Shown: positions 25,334 through 35,662, counted from the stretch's first letter. The stretch: 64,000 nucleotides of DNA from Lachnospiraceae bacterium (GCA_029338675.1 JAQYAV010000108.1:22814-86813); one strand, 5' to 3'. Translations and numbers: made by a program. The notes: a model not told the origin generated them from the sequence alone.

Positions 25334-26545
25334 ATGTTATTGAAGGAAACTGGAAAAACAAAAGAACAAATGCAAGAAACATATAATACATATTTCTATG
25401 AAACATTTAAGAGATTTGATTTTATTGCAGATAGAGGTGAGGGAGCATATCTTTATTCTGATGATGGCAGAGCATATTTAGATTTCATGGCAGGAATAGC
25501 AGTAAATAGTACTGGACATTGCAATGAAAAGGTAGTTGAGGCTATTACAAATCAATGTAAAGAGTTAATTCATTCATCAAATTATTGTTACTCTGTTCCA
25601 CAGGGAATGTTAGCTGAATTAATATGTACTTCTATTGGAATGGAGAAGATTTATTTCCAAAATTCAGGTGCAGAAGCAAACGAAGCTATGATAAAGCTTG
25701 CAAGAAAATATGGAAAAGACAATTTTGGTCCTGAAAGATATAATATTGTTACAGCGTATAATGGATTCCATGGTAGAACATTGGCTACTCTTACTGCAAC
25801 AGGACAGCCAGGAACAGCAATTCAAAACAATTATGATCCATTAATGCCTGGCTTTAAGTATGCAGAATATAATAATTTAAATTCATTCGAAGAAGCGTGC
25901 GACGAAAATACAATAGCTATTATGGTTGAGCCAGTGCAAGGTGAAGGTGGTGTAATACCGGCAACAAAAGAATTCCTTGTTGGCCTTAGAAAACTATGCG
26001 ATGAAAAAAATATGCTTTTATTATTTGATGAAGTTCAGACTGGATTTGGACGTACAGGTAGTTTAATGGCATATATGGGATATGGAGTAAAACCAGATTG
26101 TGTTAGTATGGCAAAGGCAATGGGTGGTGGTATGCCTATTGGTGCAATGTGTACTAGTGCAAAATTAGCTCTTACATTTGGCCCTGGTGCTCATGGAAGT
26201 ACATATGCTGGAAATCCAGTATGCTGCGCTGCATCATATGCACAGGTTAAAGAAATAATAGATAATAATTTGCCAGATAATTCTAAGAATATGGGTGAAT
26301 ATTTTGCATCAAAATTGTCAACACTTCCTGGTGTAAAGGAAGTACGTGGAAAAGGACTTATGATTGGTGTTGAGTTTAATAAGGATATTGCTACAGATGT
26401 AAAATATAATGCTTCTGACGAAGGGTTATTAATTACAGCAGTTAGACCAGCGGTGATTAGATTAGTTCCTCCACTTAATGTGACAAAGGAAGAATGCGAT
26501 AAAGCATTTGATATTTTGAATAGTGTAGTAAATAAATTAATATAA
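25334..26545 (+). CDS. argD: acetylornithine aminotransferase
   Basis: PLP-dependent class III aminotransferase that converts N-acetylglutamate semialdehyde to N-acetylornithine in arginine synthesis; 403 residues. Motifs: QNSGAEANEAMIKLARK, NGFHGRTLATLTATGQ, LLFDEVQTGFGRTG and the PLP Lys in SMAKAMGGGMPIGA. ATG 25334 follows AGAGGTG by 6 bases; the GTG at 25325 is part of that element. Other arg genes are absent, so ArgD is an inference within a family that also includes ornithine and GABA aminotransferases. Confidence 0.9.
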   Translation: MLLKETGKTKEQMQETYNTYFYETFKRFDFIADRGEGAYLYSDDGRAYLDFMAGIAVNSTGHCNEKVVEAITNQCKELIHSSNYCYSVPQGMLAELICTSIGMEKIYFQNSGAEANEAMIKLARKYGKDNFGPERYNIVTAYNGFHGRTLATLTATGQPGTAIQNNYDPLMPGFKYAEYNNLNSFEEACDENTIAIMVEPVQGEGGVIPATKEFLVGLRKLCDEKNMLLLFDEVQTGFGRTGSLMAYMGYGVKPDCVSMAKAMGGGMPIGAMCTSAKLALTFGPGAHGSTYAGNPVCCAASYAQVKEIIDNNLPDNSKNMGEYFASKLSTLPGVKEVRGKGLMIGVEFNKDIATDVKYNASDEGLLITAVRPAVIRLVPPLNVTKEECDKAFDILNSVVNKLI

Positions 26546-26568
26546 TTATCATAGAGGTGACATTTGTT

Positions 26569-27948
26569 ATGGAACGCAAAAATGCATGGAAAAAATATAG
26601 TCAAAGTGATATAGCTGATATGAATGAATGCTGCGCTTTGTACAGAGATTTTTTGGATAATGGAAAGACTGAAAGAGAATGTGTTAAAACCATTCTTGAA
26701 GCAGCAAAAGCTAAAGGATATATTGATTTAAAGGAAGTTGTTGCTTCAAATAAAAAACTTGTTCCAGGGGATAAAGTATATAACGTTTGCATGGATAAAA
26801 CCGTTGTATTATTTAATATTGGAACAGAGAATATTGAAAAAGGATTAAACATTCTTGGAGCCCATATTGATTCTCCAAGATTAGATGTAAAACAAAATCC
26901 TTTATATGAAAAGGATGATTTTGCTTATTTTGATACACACTATTATGGTGGTATTAAAAAATATCAATGGGTTGCTTTGCCACTTGCATTACATGGTGTA
27001 ATTGTTCGAAAGGACGGAACAGTTGTTGAAGTTTCTATTGGAGAAAAAGAGGAAGATCCAGTATTTTTTATATCAGATTTGTTGATTCATTTGGCAGCTG
27101 ACCAGCTTGAGAAGAAGGCAAGTAAGGTTATTGAAGGTGAAAATCTTGATGTTATTATTGGAAGCGCATTATTACAAGATGAAGACAAAGAGGCAGTAAA
27201 AAAAGGTGTAATGAAGCTTCTTAATGAGCAATATAATATAGAAGAGGAAGATTTTATTTCAGCAGAAATTGAAGTTGTGCCAGCTGGCAAAGCACGAGAA
27301 GCTGGAATTGACAGAAGCATGATAATGTCGTATGGACAAGACGATCGTGTTTGTGCATTTACATCGTTAAAGGCTATGCTTGATGTTGATGATGTTAAAA
27401 AGACTACTTGTTGCCTTCTTACTGATAAAGAAGAAATTGGAAGTGTTGGTGCAACTGGCATGCAATCAAAATTCTTTGAAAATTCTTTAGCAGAGCTTAT
27501 GAATGCTATGGGACAGTTTAACGAACTTGCATTAAGAAGATGTTTGGCGTCATCTTCTATGCTTTCGTCAGATGTTAATGCAGAATATGATCCTCTTTTT
27601 TAAAGTGCATTTGAAAAAAATAACGCCTCTTATTTTGGTAGAGGTATGGTATTTAGCAAGTTTACTGGTTCTAGAGGTAAATCTGGTTCTAATGATGCTA
27701 ATGCGGAATACATTGCAAGAATTCGTAAAATGATGGATGACAATGATATATGCTATCAGTCAGCAGAGCTTGGAAAGGTTGATGTTGGCGGTGGTGGAAC
27801 CATTGCGTATATTTTGTCGCTTTATGGAATGGAAGTAATTGATTGTGGAGTTGCTGTATTAAATATGCATGCTCCATGGGAAGTTACTTCAAAAGCGGAT
27901 ATATTTGAAACATTAAAGGGATATAAAGTATTTCTTAAAGAAGCTTAA
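26569..27948 (+). pseudogene. M18 family aminopeptidase gene interrupted by in-frame TAA
   Basis: The frame encodes a zinc aspartyl-type aminopeptidase of family M18 in two pieces. Residues 1-344 (26569-27600) carry LGAHIDSPRLDVKQNP, LLTDKEEIGSVGATGMQS and SSDVNAEYDPLF. A TAA at 27601-27603 follows, and the same frame continues with SAFEKNNASYFGRGMVFSKF, SRGKSGSNDANAEY, GKVDVGGGGTIAYI and the last metal ligand in NMHAPWEV, to 27948. Total length without the stop would be 459 residues, normal for the family. The 344-residue product lacks the last zinc ligand and should be inactive. No ribosome-binding site precedes the second piece. Nonsense mutation, sequencing error or readthrough are the options. 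Confidence 0.85.
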
Positions 27949-27962
27949 AAAGGATAATATTT

Positions 27963-30900
27963 ATGGTTAAAAAACTAAAGTTATCAAAAATTATAGCATT
28001 ATTGGCATGCGTTTTAGTATGCCTTTTTTGCGTGTCTGGATATTCGTCTCATGCAAGAGATTCATTTGCGTCAAAATTTATTCAAACAGTATATAACCAA
28101 AAAAATGGAATAGAAAGTAATGAGGTTAACTGTTTGTACCAGTCGTCTTCAGGTTATGTATGGGTTGGCACTGACAGCGGATTATATAGAACAAATGGTA
28201 CAGGCTTTAGTAGCATTAATCTTTGGGAAACAGATGATAGAACAGACGTATATTCAATAAATTGTATAATGCAGGATTCTACTGGTAAAATGTGGATTGG
28301 TACAGATAATTATGGTCTGTTTTTTATCGAGGATGGAAATAACTATCATTTTAGAGATGAATACTATAATGGAGTTAAAACAATATATGATTTTGTTGAA
28401 GATTCAGATGGAAATATTTTTGTCGCATCTTCCTCTGGATTATTTAAGGTTTCCATTTCAGAAGATGGAAGATATATTTTAGAGATGCATAGCAATAAAG
28501 ATATTGCTATGCAAAAATTTGCAGATATTGAAATTGATGATGATAAAATCTGGGGAATAACTGAGAACAATATTTATATTTGGAGTAAAGATGAAGTTAA
28601 AAAGATTCTTGATGCTGAAAAGTATACTAGTGAAGATTTGACTTGTATAAAAAAGATAAATGGTGATATGTACGTAGGTACAAAAGGTCGAGACATAATA
28701 AGACTTTATGGTAATTATTATTTTGAAACTATTAATGCCTCATTAGAAGGAATTAAAGAATTTATGTATGATTCAAATGGCTTGGTTTGGGTATGTTCTG
28801 ATAACGGAATAGGCTATTTGGATAAATCTAACAATGTAATAAAATGTACTGGATTTGAGATAGATAATTATTTATCAGATATGATTCAGGACTATGAGGG
28901 AAATTACTGGATATCTTCAACTAGAATGGGATTACTTCTTTTATCACGTAGCAAATTTATTGATTATAATATGTATATTGGGATGCCTGAATCAATGGTT
29001 AATGCGGTGTTTTGTGAAAATGGAGTAAAATATATTGGTACAGATGATGGATTAATAATATATGAGAATAATAAGAGAACACAAAATAATTTAACTGAAA
29101 AGCTAGATGGAGTGAATATTAGACATATTACTTCGGATAGCAAAGGGAATATTTGGATAGGAACACATAGACGGTTTGGTATTGTTAAAGTATTGCCAAG
29201 TGGTGAGATAAAAGAAATTGGTAGAATTAATGGTTTGCCTGATTCGGCGGTAAACTATATCTTGCCTCTTTCTAATGGCTCAGTTGCAGTTGCAACTGAA
29301 GCTGGTGTATCAATTATTGATAAGAATGATAAGGTTGTTAATTCTTATGGAGTAAATGAGGGGCTTATTGCTAATAGTGTTTATTGTTTATATGAAAATC
29401 AAAATGGTGAAATATTTGTTGGAACAGATGGCTATGGAATATATGTAATTAATCCTAATGTGAGAGAGCGTGTTCAAAATTATAATATTGATAATGGACT
29501 TAATTCAAATGTAGTTACATGTTTTGAAAGCGGTAAAAATGGTTTGTGGATTGGAACAGATAATGGTATTTGCTATTATAATGAAACCTTTAGAAAAATA
29601 AGTAATGTGGAATATTCTAATTGTATTTATGATATTTTGTGTTATGAAGGCAACATGTGGTTGATTGGTTCCATGGGAGTTCTTAGAACTAGTGAAGAAG
29701 AGTTATTAGATAGTAATGCACTTAGTTCACGTTATTTAGATGTAAATGATGGATTGATAAAAACAGTAAACTCAATAAGTAATTCTTGCATTGATGATGA
29801 AGGTAAAATATACATATGTTGTAATGAAGGTATATGTCTTTTAGATACAAAGAGTGTTCCGTACAATACTACTTCTCCTAAAATAAAGGTTACTAGTATT
29901 GATTTAGATGGAGTAAAATATGAGTTTGATAATTTATCGGATGGCATTGTATTAAGAAGTAATGTTTCTAGAATGACAATAAAGTTTGCAGTATTTAGTT
30001 ATGCGAACAGAGGTAATATAAAAGTAGAATACTATTTAGATGGATTTGATTCAGAACCTATTTTATTAAAAGGTGATGAAAGAATGGAAGCTGTTTATAC
30101 AAATCTTGATGGTGGAGTTTATGAATTTAAGATAAGTGCATATAATGGTGATGGAACAGCCTGCGAGGAGCCTGTTTCATTTGTTATTGAAAAAGAAAAA
30201 AGCTTATTTGAAAATCCTATTGCCAGATTGGTATTTGTAGTAATCGTGCTTGGTATGTTTATTTTACTTAGTTTTATTTTGTTACGAGTACAGAAAAAAC
30301 TCAAAAATAAAAATGATGCCCTTGAAACATTATCAAAGGAGCATGAAGAGGCGGTTAAGACAAGTAGTGCCAAAAGCGATTACCTTGCTAATATGAGTAA
30401 TGAAATCAAGATTCCTATTAATGCAATAATGGTTAAAGCGGATGAGGCTTTACATGTTATTGACGATGAGAATCCAGGAAAAGAGGCAGTAAAAGGAATA
30501 TATGATATTGGAGAAGGAATAATTTCAAAGGTAGATGATATTATCTTATTAGCCAAAATAGAAGCAGGTAAGATTACTGTGCATGAAAGCTTATATTCTA
30601 TTACAACGTTAATGTATTCTCTCTCAGAGTATGCAATAGAAAAAATTGGAGACAAGGGTATTCGCTTTTTTGTAGAAATAAGTGAGAATATTACAGATAA
30701 TGTAATAGGTGACGAGGAAAAAATAAAGTCAATTCTTATGAGACTTATTGAAAACTCTGTTAAAAATACTAAGGAAGGATCTATCACATTATCTGTTGAT
30801 TCATTTGAATATGATAGCAAGCATAATATTGATGAACTAAATATTGAATTTACTATTTCCGATACTGGAATAGGAATTCAACCAGATAGAATTGATAAAA

Positions 30901-32351
30901 TATTTGAAGCATATTATGTTTCAGATGGAAATAAGTCGAAAAGCCATGAAAGATCTGCGATTGGACTTGCAATAGCAAAAGGTTATGCGGATATAATTAA
31001 CGCAGATATTGAAGTTGAGAGCGTGTATGGTGCTGGTACGACATTTACTTTGTCAACAACACAGTCTGTAAAAGAAAGCGTTGGAAAGAATCAGTCAATT
31101 GCTAAAGTGGATAATATGGTATCAAGAGAGATTGCTGAAAAATTGTGGCTTCCTGAGGTATATGGTTTATTAGTTGATGATGACGAGGTAAGTAGAGAAG
31201 TATCAACTAAGGTATTATCATCATTTGAAATGAAATTAGACGTTGCTTCATCGGGAATAAATGCTATTGATATGGTTATGAATAACGATTATGATGTAGT
31301 ATTTTTGGATTTATCAATGCCTATAATGAATGGCATTGAGGTTATGAATGAGATACGTGATTTATCAGAAACAAAATATTCTATTTTACCAATTATATCA
31401 ATGGATGTTGATGCTATTGAAAATAATACTGCACAGTTAATAAGTGATGGTTTTACTGATAGCTTGGTAAAGCCTATGGATATTAGAAGAGTTGCTGCTA
31501 TATTAAAGGATTGTCTTCCAGAAGCAAAAATAAAAGAAAAGTTAAGTGATATTATCCAATATATTGATAATTCGCGTTTTGGTGAAGGATTAAAACGATT
31601 AAAGCCTCAAATTGAAATTGAGAGAGCCATTGAAAAAATAGGTGGTAGCATTGATGTATATAATAATTTGATAAATGCATATTATAAGCAAAATATTATG
31701 GATATTAATGACTTGAGAGAAAAAGCAGAAAGTGACCTTAGGGGCTTCAAGATTAAGGTGCATTCAATAAGAACGTTTAGTGTTAATATTGGAGCATACA
31801 GGTTTGCAAAAGAAGCATCTTATATGGAGGCTGCAATAAATAAGAGAAATCGTGATTATATTAAACACAACATTGATAAATTTGTTGATAATCTTACAAA
31901 ACTATTAATTTCCATTGAGGAGTATATTGAGTATATGGAAGATTATGTTGGAATGAACGAAGAAGAACATGCTATGAAAAATGCCATAGAATATATAAAT
32001 GATTCTAAGGATGCTGGTGATAATAAGGAAAGTATCAATAGTAATGATTCAATTAAAGAAGATTCCAAAAACAAGGTTGGTGAGCCTGTTGTGGATGAAA
32101 TAAATACAAAGGATTCTCAACAAGGAAAAGAAACTGCAGATACAATTGATGTTGCATTGCTAAAATCAATTAGAGAAAAAGCAAAAAATAATGATTTTGA
32201 TGGTTTGATTCAAGATTTTAATGAGATAAATTGCTTTGAATATACAGGAGAAAATAAGGAATTTGTCAATGTATTATTGGAATTTATTGAAGCTAAAAAT
32301 GTAGAAGCTATAATAGATATAGTTGGAACATATATAGAACTGTCAAAATAA
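27963..32351 (+). CDS. propeller-type hybrid sensor with degenerate histidine kinase
   Basis: A 1462-residue one-protein phosphorelay sensor. An N-terminal signal anchor (about 9-27) is followed by two seven-bladed propeller halves of two-component regulator repeats (VWVGTDSGLYR, MWIGTDNYGLF, IWIGTHRRFG, LWIGTDNGICY) to about residue 640. A Y_Y_Y domain, a membrane helix (about 757-778), HisKA-like, HATPase_c (DTGIGIQPDRIDKIFEAY), a receiver (Asp1116 in FLDLSMPIMNG) and an Hpt-like domain (His1267 in VHSIRTFSVNIGA) follow. The HisKA phosphoacceptor is Asn813 (MSNEIKIP instead of MSHEIRTP). Such sensors often detect carbohydrates in gut bacteria. Its 3' end is the first unit of a tandem repeat. 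Confidence 0.9.
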   Translation: MVKKLKLSKIIALLACVLVCLFCVSGYSSHARDSFASKFIQTVYNQKNGIESNEVNCLYQSSSGYVWVGTDSGLYRTNGTGFSSINLWETDDRTDVYSINCIMQDSTGKMWIGTDNYGLFFIEDGNNYHFRDEYYNGVKTIYDFVEDSDGNIFVASSSGLFKVSISEDGRYILEMHSNKDIAMQKFADIEIDDDKIWGITENNIYIWSKDEVKKILDAEKYTSEDLTCIKKINGDMYVGTKGRDIIRLYGNYYFETINASLEGIKEFMYDSNGLVWVCSDNGIGYLDKSNNVIKCTGFEIDNYLSDMIQDYEGNYWISSTRMGLLLLSRSKFIDYNMYIGMPESMVNAVFCENGVKYIGTDDGLIIYENNKRTQNNLTEKLDGVNIRHITSDSKGNIWIGTHRRFGIVKVLPSGEIKEIGRINGLPDSAVNYILPLSNGSVAVATEAGVSIIDKNDKVVNSYGVNEGLIANSVYCLYENQNGEIFVGTDGYGIYVINPNVRERVQNYNIDNGLNSNVVTCFESGKNGLWIGTDNGICYYNETFRKISNVEYSNCIYDILCYEGNMWLIGSMGVLRTSEEELLDSNALSSRYLDVNDGLIKTVNSISNSCIDDEGKIYICCNEGICLLDTKSVPYNTTSPKIKVTSIDLDGVKYEFDNLSDGIVLRSNVSRMTIKFAVFSYANRGNIKVEYYLDGFDSEPILLKGDERMEAVYTNLDGGVYEFKISAYNGDGTACEEPVSFVIEKEKSLFENPIARLVFVVIVLGMFILLSFILLRVQKKLKNKNDALETLSKEHEEAVKTSSAKSDYLANMSNEIKIPINAIMVKADEALHVIDDENPGKEAVKGIYDIGEGIISKVDDIILLAKIEAGKITVHESLYSITTLMYSLSEYAIEKIGDKGIRFFVEISENITDNVIGDEEKIKSILMRLIENSVKNTKEGSITLSVDSFEYDSKHNIDELNIEFTISDTGIGIQPDRIDKIFEAYYVSDGNKSKSHERSAIGLAIAKGYADIINADIEVESVYGAGTTFTLSTTQSVKESVGKNQSIAKVDNMVSREIAEKLWLPEVYGLLVDDDEVSREVSTKVLSSFEMKLDVASSGINAIDMVMNNDYDVVFLDLSMPIMNGIEVMNEIRDLSETKYSILPIISMDVDAIENNTAQLISDGFTDSLVKPMDIRRVAAILKDCLPEAKIKEKLSDIIQYIDNSRFGEGLKRLKPQIEIERAIEKIGGSIDVYNNLINAYYKQNIMDINDLREKAESDLRGFKIKVHSIRTFSVNIGAYRFAKEASYMEAAINKRNRDYIKHNIDKFVDNLTKLLISIEEYIEYMEDYVGMNEEEHAMKNAIEYINDSKDAGDNKESINSNDSIKEDSKNKVGEPVVDEINTKDSQQGKETADTIDVALLKSIREKAKNNDFDGLIQDFNEINCFEYTGENKEFVNVLLEFIEAKNVEAIIDIVGTYIELSK

Positions 32352-32507
32352 TATATATGATAACATATATAGAACTGTTAAAATAATATACATGTGATAA
32401 CATATATAGAACTGTTAAAATAATATATATAATAACATATATAGAACTGTTAAAATAATACACATGTGATAACATATATAGAGCTATCAGAATAATACAC
32501 ATGTAGA
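32327..32507. repeat. tandem repeat starting in the 3' end of the hybrid sensor gene
   Basis: Five units begin AACATATATAGA at 32327, 32362, 32399, 32434 and 32471, with lengths 35, 37, 35, 37 and 37. Units 1-2 and 3-4 form a 72-bp higher-order repeat. Unit 1 encodes the last residues Tyr-Ile-Glu-Leu-Ser-Lys and the stop codon. Units 2-5 are non-coding copies with drift. Confidence 0.9.
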
Positions 32508-32510
32508 AGA

Positions 32511-32550
32511 AAAAGGACACATTTTTTATAAATAAGAATGTGTTCTTTTT
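32511..32550 (+). terminator. terminator after the hybrid sensor gene
   Basis: A 13-bp stem (32511-32523 with 32537-32549, one G-T pair), a 13-base loop and a T-rich 3' arm. It lies beyond the tandem repeat, about 160 bases from the stop codon. Confidence 0.75.
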
Positions 32551-32642
32551 GTATATATAGAAGTATATTAACTTGTTATTACATGGAAAGAATAATCATT
32601 AAAACTGTTAGAAAATTGCAAATAAGAGATAAGGAATAAAAT

Positions 32643-32670
32643 AAAAAAAGTCTTGTCGACACAAGACTTT
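32643..32670 (-). terminator. terminator of the tRNA-Gly pair
   Basis: On the minus strand AAAGTCTTGT/ACAAGACTTT (10 bp, 4-base loop) is followed by a T run (plus-strand AAAAAAA at 32643-32649), just downstream of the tRNA genes. Confidence 0.85.
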
Positions 32671-32681
32671 AAAATAATAAG

Positions 32682-32753
<72 letters not shown>

Positions 32754-32773
32754 ATACAAATATTAAATTAAAG

Positions 32774-32845
<72 letters not shown>

Positions 32846-32884
32846 ATATGTTGTACTAAACGATAACTCGCAAGTACATGTTGT

Positions 32885-32913
32885 ATATTATCATAGTAGT
32901 TCTTATGTGTCAA
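32885..32913 (-). promoter_or_regulatory. promoter of the tRNA-Gly pair
   Basis: On the minus strand, a perfect TTGACA (32908-32913), a 17-base spacer and TAATAT (32885-32890), 39 bases upstream of the first tRNA. Confidence 0.85.
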
Positions 32914-33007
32914 CACTAAAATAATAAAAAAAACATAGATTTGTAAAAAAATATAAAACTAGCAAAATCATATAGAAAAAATCTATTTTTTATAACATAA
33001 AATAAAT

Positions 33008-33035
33008 TGAAAAATAAATGTTCTTTGCTATAATA
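33008..33035 (+). promoter_or_regulatory. promoter of the LtaS-like gene
   Basis: TTGAAA (33008-33013), a 16-base spacer and a perfect TATAAT (33030-33035), about 40 bases before the start codon. Confidence 0.65.
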
Positions 33036-33077
33036 TGTATAGTTGCAAAAAATAGGTAATTATTGTGGGTGATAATA

Positions 33078-35057
33078 ATGGAGAATGAAAGAAAAGGATT
33101 TAATAAATTTATATATAATTTTTTTCATACAGCAAAATTCAAATGCTTTTTATTTGCAATGATAATGGAAGTTGTATTGGAAATGTTGGGACGAAGATCG
33201 TTTGTGGCAGGAATAAAGTTCGTTGTGTTTTCGCCAATTGTATATCTATATAATGTTTCAATTATTTTCTTTACACTGTTATTTGCTTTCTTTATGAAAA
33301 AAAGATTGTTTGGTGTGATTTTTATTTCACTTATATGGCTAATATGTGGAATAGTAAATTTTGTTGTTTTAGGATATCGTGTTACACCTTTTGCTGCTAT
33401 TGATGTACTTATGGCTAAAGATGTATTTACCATGATTGATGTATATCTTAAAAAATGGCAACAGGTTGCCTTATTAATAGGAATAGTATTACTTTTGGCT
33501 GGAATGATATTTGTATTTCGTAAAATACCTAAAATATCAGGTGAGTTAAAGGTAAAACGTACAATGTTTATGTGTATTTGTTCATGGATTATTGTATGGG
33601 GCTTTACTAATTTTGGAGTAAAACATAATATTATTTCTGATAATTTTGCAAATCTCGGAACAGCCTATAAGGATTATGGATTTGCATATTGTTTTACAAA
33701 TAGTATTATTGATAATGGTATTAGTGAACCATCTGATTACTCTGCATCCTTGATGCGTAATATGAAAAGACAGCTAGATGAAGTATCATTGAAGGCTACA
33801 AAGAGAAAACCTAATATTATTGTTGTTCAATTAGAGTCATTTTTTGATATTAATCCAGTTGCAGATCTTAAGTTAAGTAGTGATCCAATACCTAATTTTA
33901 ATCGATTAAAAGAAGAATATCCTTCAGGCTTTTTTAGAGTCCCAGCATTAGGCGCGGGTACAGCTAATACTGAATTCGAAGTTTTAACTGGAATTAAATC
34001 AAGTTGTTTTGGCGCTGGTGAATATCCATATAAGACAACAGTAAATAAAATTCCAATAGAGAGCATGTGTAGCTTGCTTGGTAACGAAGGATATGGAACA
34101 TATGCCATCCATAATAATACTGGAAGCTTTTATGATAGAAAATCTGTATATGATCAAATGGGATTTGATGCTTTTATACCAATGGAATATATGTATGACC
34201 TAAAAAGAACGTATACAGATTGGGCAAAGGACATTACATTGGTTGATGACATAATAAAATGTATGAAAGATACGCCTGAGCAGGACTTCGTGTTTACAAT
34301 AAGTGTTCAGGGACATGGAAGATATCCGGAGATAGAAGGAACATGTGAGGATCATATTCAGGTTAAATATGATAAAGATCCAATTATGGAAAATCAATTT
34401 CATTATTATGTAAATCAAATATACGAAATGGATCAAATGATTGATAAGCTTGTTAAGGCACTTGATAATACAAAAGAGGATTACGTTTTGCTTTTATATG
34501 GGGATCATTTGCCTTCTTTGAATTTAACAGAGGAACAGTTAGCTTCTTCAAAGGGTGATTTATTTCAGACTGAATATATTTTGGTGAATAATATTGGGCT
34601 ACGTCTCGAGGATAAGGATATTGATGCATGTGACATATCTCTTGTGATTTTAAAATCTCTAGGGCTTAATTTGGGTTATGCTCAAAAGGCAAATGAGCTA
34701 TATAGCGATGATGAGTTTGACAAGAACATTGAATATATTGCGTATGATATGCTTTTTGGAAATAAATATTTATACAATGGAATGGTACCTGTTAAAGCAC
34801 CACATATGAAGATGGGTGTTGACGTTATTGAATTAAAGGAAATAAAAAATGAGTCAGGGCATGTTGTTGTAAAAGGAAGTAATTTTAATGAGTATTCTGT
34901 TGTATTTTGTGAAGATGAAGAGTTGAAAACAACTTATGTTGATCGGAACACATTGATGATAGAAAATTATGAAGCTATACAAGGAAAAAGATTTTCTGTA
35001 AAGCAGTTAGATGGCGGACACAATATATTTGGTTCTACAAATGATTATATATTTTAA
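33078..35057 (+). CDS. LtaS-like sulfatase-fold phosphoglycerol transferase
   Basis: A 659-residue membrane enzyme of the LTA synthase/phosphoglycerol transferase family, which polymerises or transfers glycerol phosphate from phosphatidylglycerol outside the cell. About five membrane helices lie in residues 20-190. The external sulfatase domain has metal and nucleophile motifs PNIIVVQLESFFD, ALGAGTANTEFEVLTG (Thr nucleophile region), SVQGHGRYPE and LLYGDHLPSL. About 80 beta-rich residues extend past the catalytic domain. ATG 33078 follows GGGTG; the TTG at 33063 lacks a ribosome-binding site. The exact polymer (LTA or another glycerol phosphate) is not decidable here. Confidence 0.87.
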   Translation: MENERKGFNKFIYNFFHTAKFKCFLFAMIMEVVLEMLGRRSFVAGIKFVVFSPIVYLYNVSIIFFTLLFAFFMKKRLFGVIFISLIWLICGIVNFVVLGYRVTPFAAIDVLMAKDVFTMIDVYLKKWQQVALLIGIVLLLAGMIFVFRKIPKISGELKVKRTMFMCICSWIIVWGFTNFGVKHNIISDNFANLGTAYKDYGFAYCFTNSIIDNGISEPSDYSASLMRNMKRQLDEVSLKATKRKPNIIVVQLESFFDINPVADLKLSSDPIPNFNRLKEEYPSGFFRVPALGAGTANTEFEVLTGIKSSCFGAGEYPYKTTVNKIPIESMCSLLGNEGYGTYAIHNNTGSFYDRKSVYDQMGFDAFIPMEYMYDLKRTYTDWAKDITLVDDIIKCMKDTPEQDFVFTISVQGHGRYPEIEGTCEDHIQVKYDKDPIMENQFHYYVNQIYEMDQMIDKLVKALDNTKEDYVLLLYGDHLPSLNLTEEQLASSKGDLFQTEYILVNNIGLRLEDKDIDACDISLVILKSLGLNLGYAQKANELYSDDEFDKNIEYIAYDMLFGNKYLYNGMVPVKAPHMKMGVDVIELKEIKNESGHVVVKGSNFNEYSVVFCEDEELKTTYVDRNTLMIENYEAIQGKRFSVKQLDGGHNIFGSTNDYIF

Positions 35058-35148
35058 AATATAATAATGCTTGCTTTACTACAATGTTAAAATACTGTAT
35101 AATAAGAACTAGGTTTTTATAGAATAATTAATTAGGAGGAGAATGCTT

Positions 35149-35628
35149 ATGGGTTCTATTCCAATGATTGATGTTAAGCATGTAAATTGTTTTTTACAAT
35201 CAAGCATCTCAGTCGTTGATACAGTGACGCAAGTTAAGTTAACTGTTGGAAAGCCTGAGAAAACGGATTTTAAGATTAATAAAACCTCATATGTTATTCA
35301 AGTGGGGGTTGTAGGAGAGATGAAGGGGCAGGTTATGCTTGCTATTGAAGACGAGAATGCAAAGGATATCGCTTCAAGAATGATGTTTGGTATGGAAGTA
35401 AAAGAACTTGATGAGATGGCTTCCTCTGCGCTTAATGAGCTTGGAAATATGATTATGGGTAACACTGCTACAATATTTTCTACACAGGGAATTAAGATTG
35501 ATATTACTCCACCATTGTCTGTATATGGCAATGATTTCGTTTTGAAAACAGATATAGCAGGCATAAAGGTTCCTCTTTATAATGGAGATAAGAGCTATAT
35601 TGATTTGTATATTTGTGTTACAGATTAA
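35149..35628 (+). CDS. cheX: CheX-like chemotaxis phosphatase
   Basis: A 159-residue protein of the CheC/CheX/FliY family that dephosphorylates CheY-P. The catalytic ExxN motif appears as ELGNMIMGN (Glu and Asn) in SSALNELGNMIMGNTATIF. The mixed alpha/beta fold and length match CheX. ATG 35149 is preferred to 35143 because AGGAGG (35134-35139) is then 9 bases away rather than 3. It is alone on its transcript, between the LtaS-like gene and guaB. A TTTACT/TATAAT pair (35074-35103, 18-base spacer) could be its promoter. Confidence 0.88.
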   Translation: MGSIPMIDVKHVNCFLQSSISVVDTVTQVKLTVGKPEKTDFKINKTSYVIQVGVVGEMKGQVMLAIEDENAKDIASRMMFGMEVKELDEMASSALNELGNMIMGNTATIFSTQGIKIDITPPLSVYGNDFVLKTDIAGIKVPLYNGDKSYIDLYICVTD

Positions 35629-35662
35629 GATTTATATGAATTTTTTTTATATATTTTTCGTG

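Noticed and set aside
27601..27603. Selenocysteine or frameshift recoding in the M18 gene
   Set aside because: The codon is TAA, not TGA, and both halves are in one frame, so neither selenocysteine insertion nor ribosomal frameshifting would explain it.
32308..32520. Minus-strand ORF of 70 codons with a repeated protein sequence
   Set aside because: It only reads the tandem repeat after the hybrid sensor gene in antisense. The repeated residues come from the repeat, and no ribosome-binding site is present.
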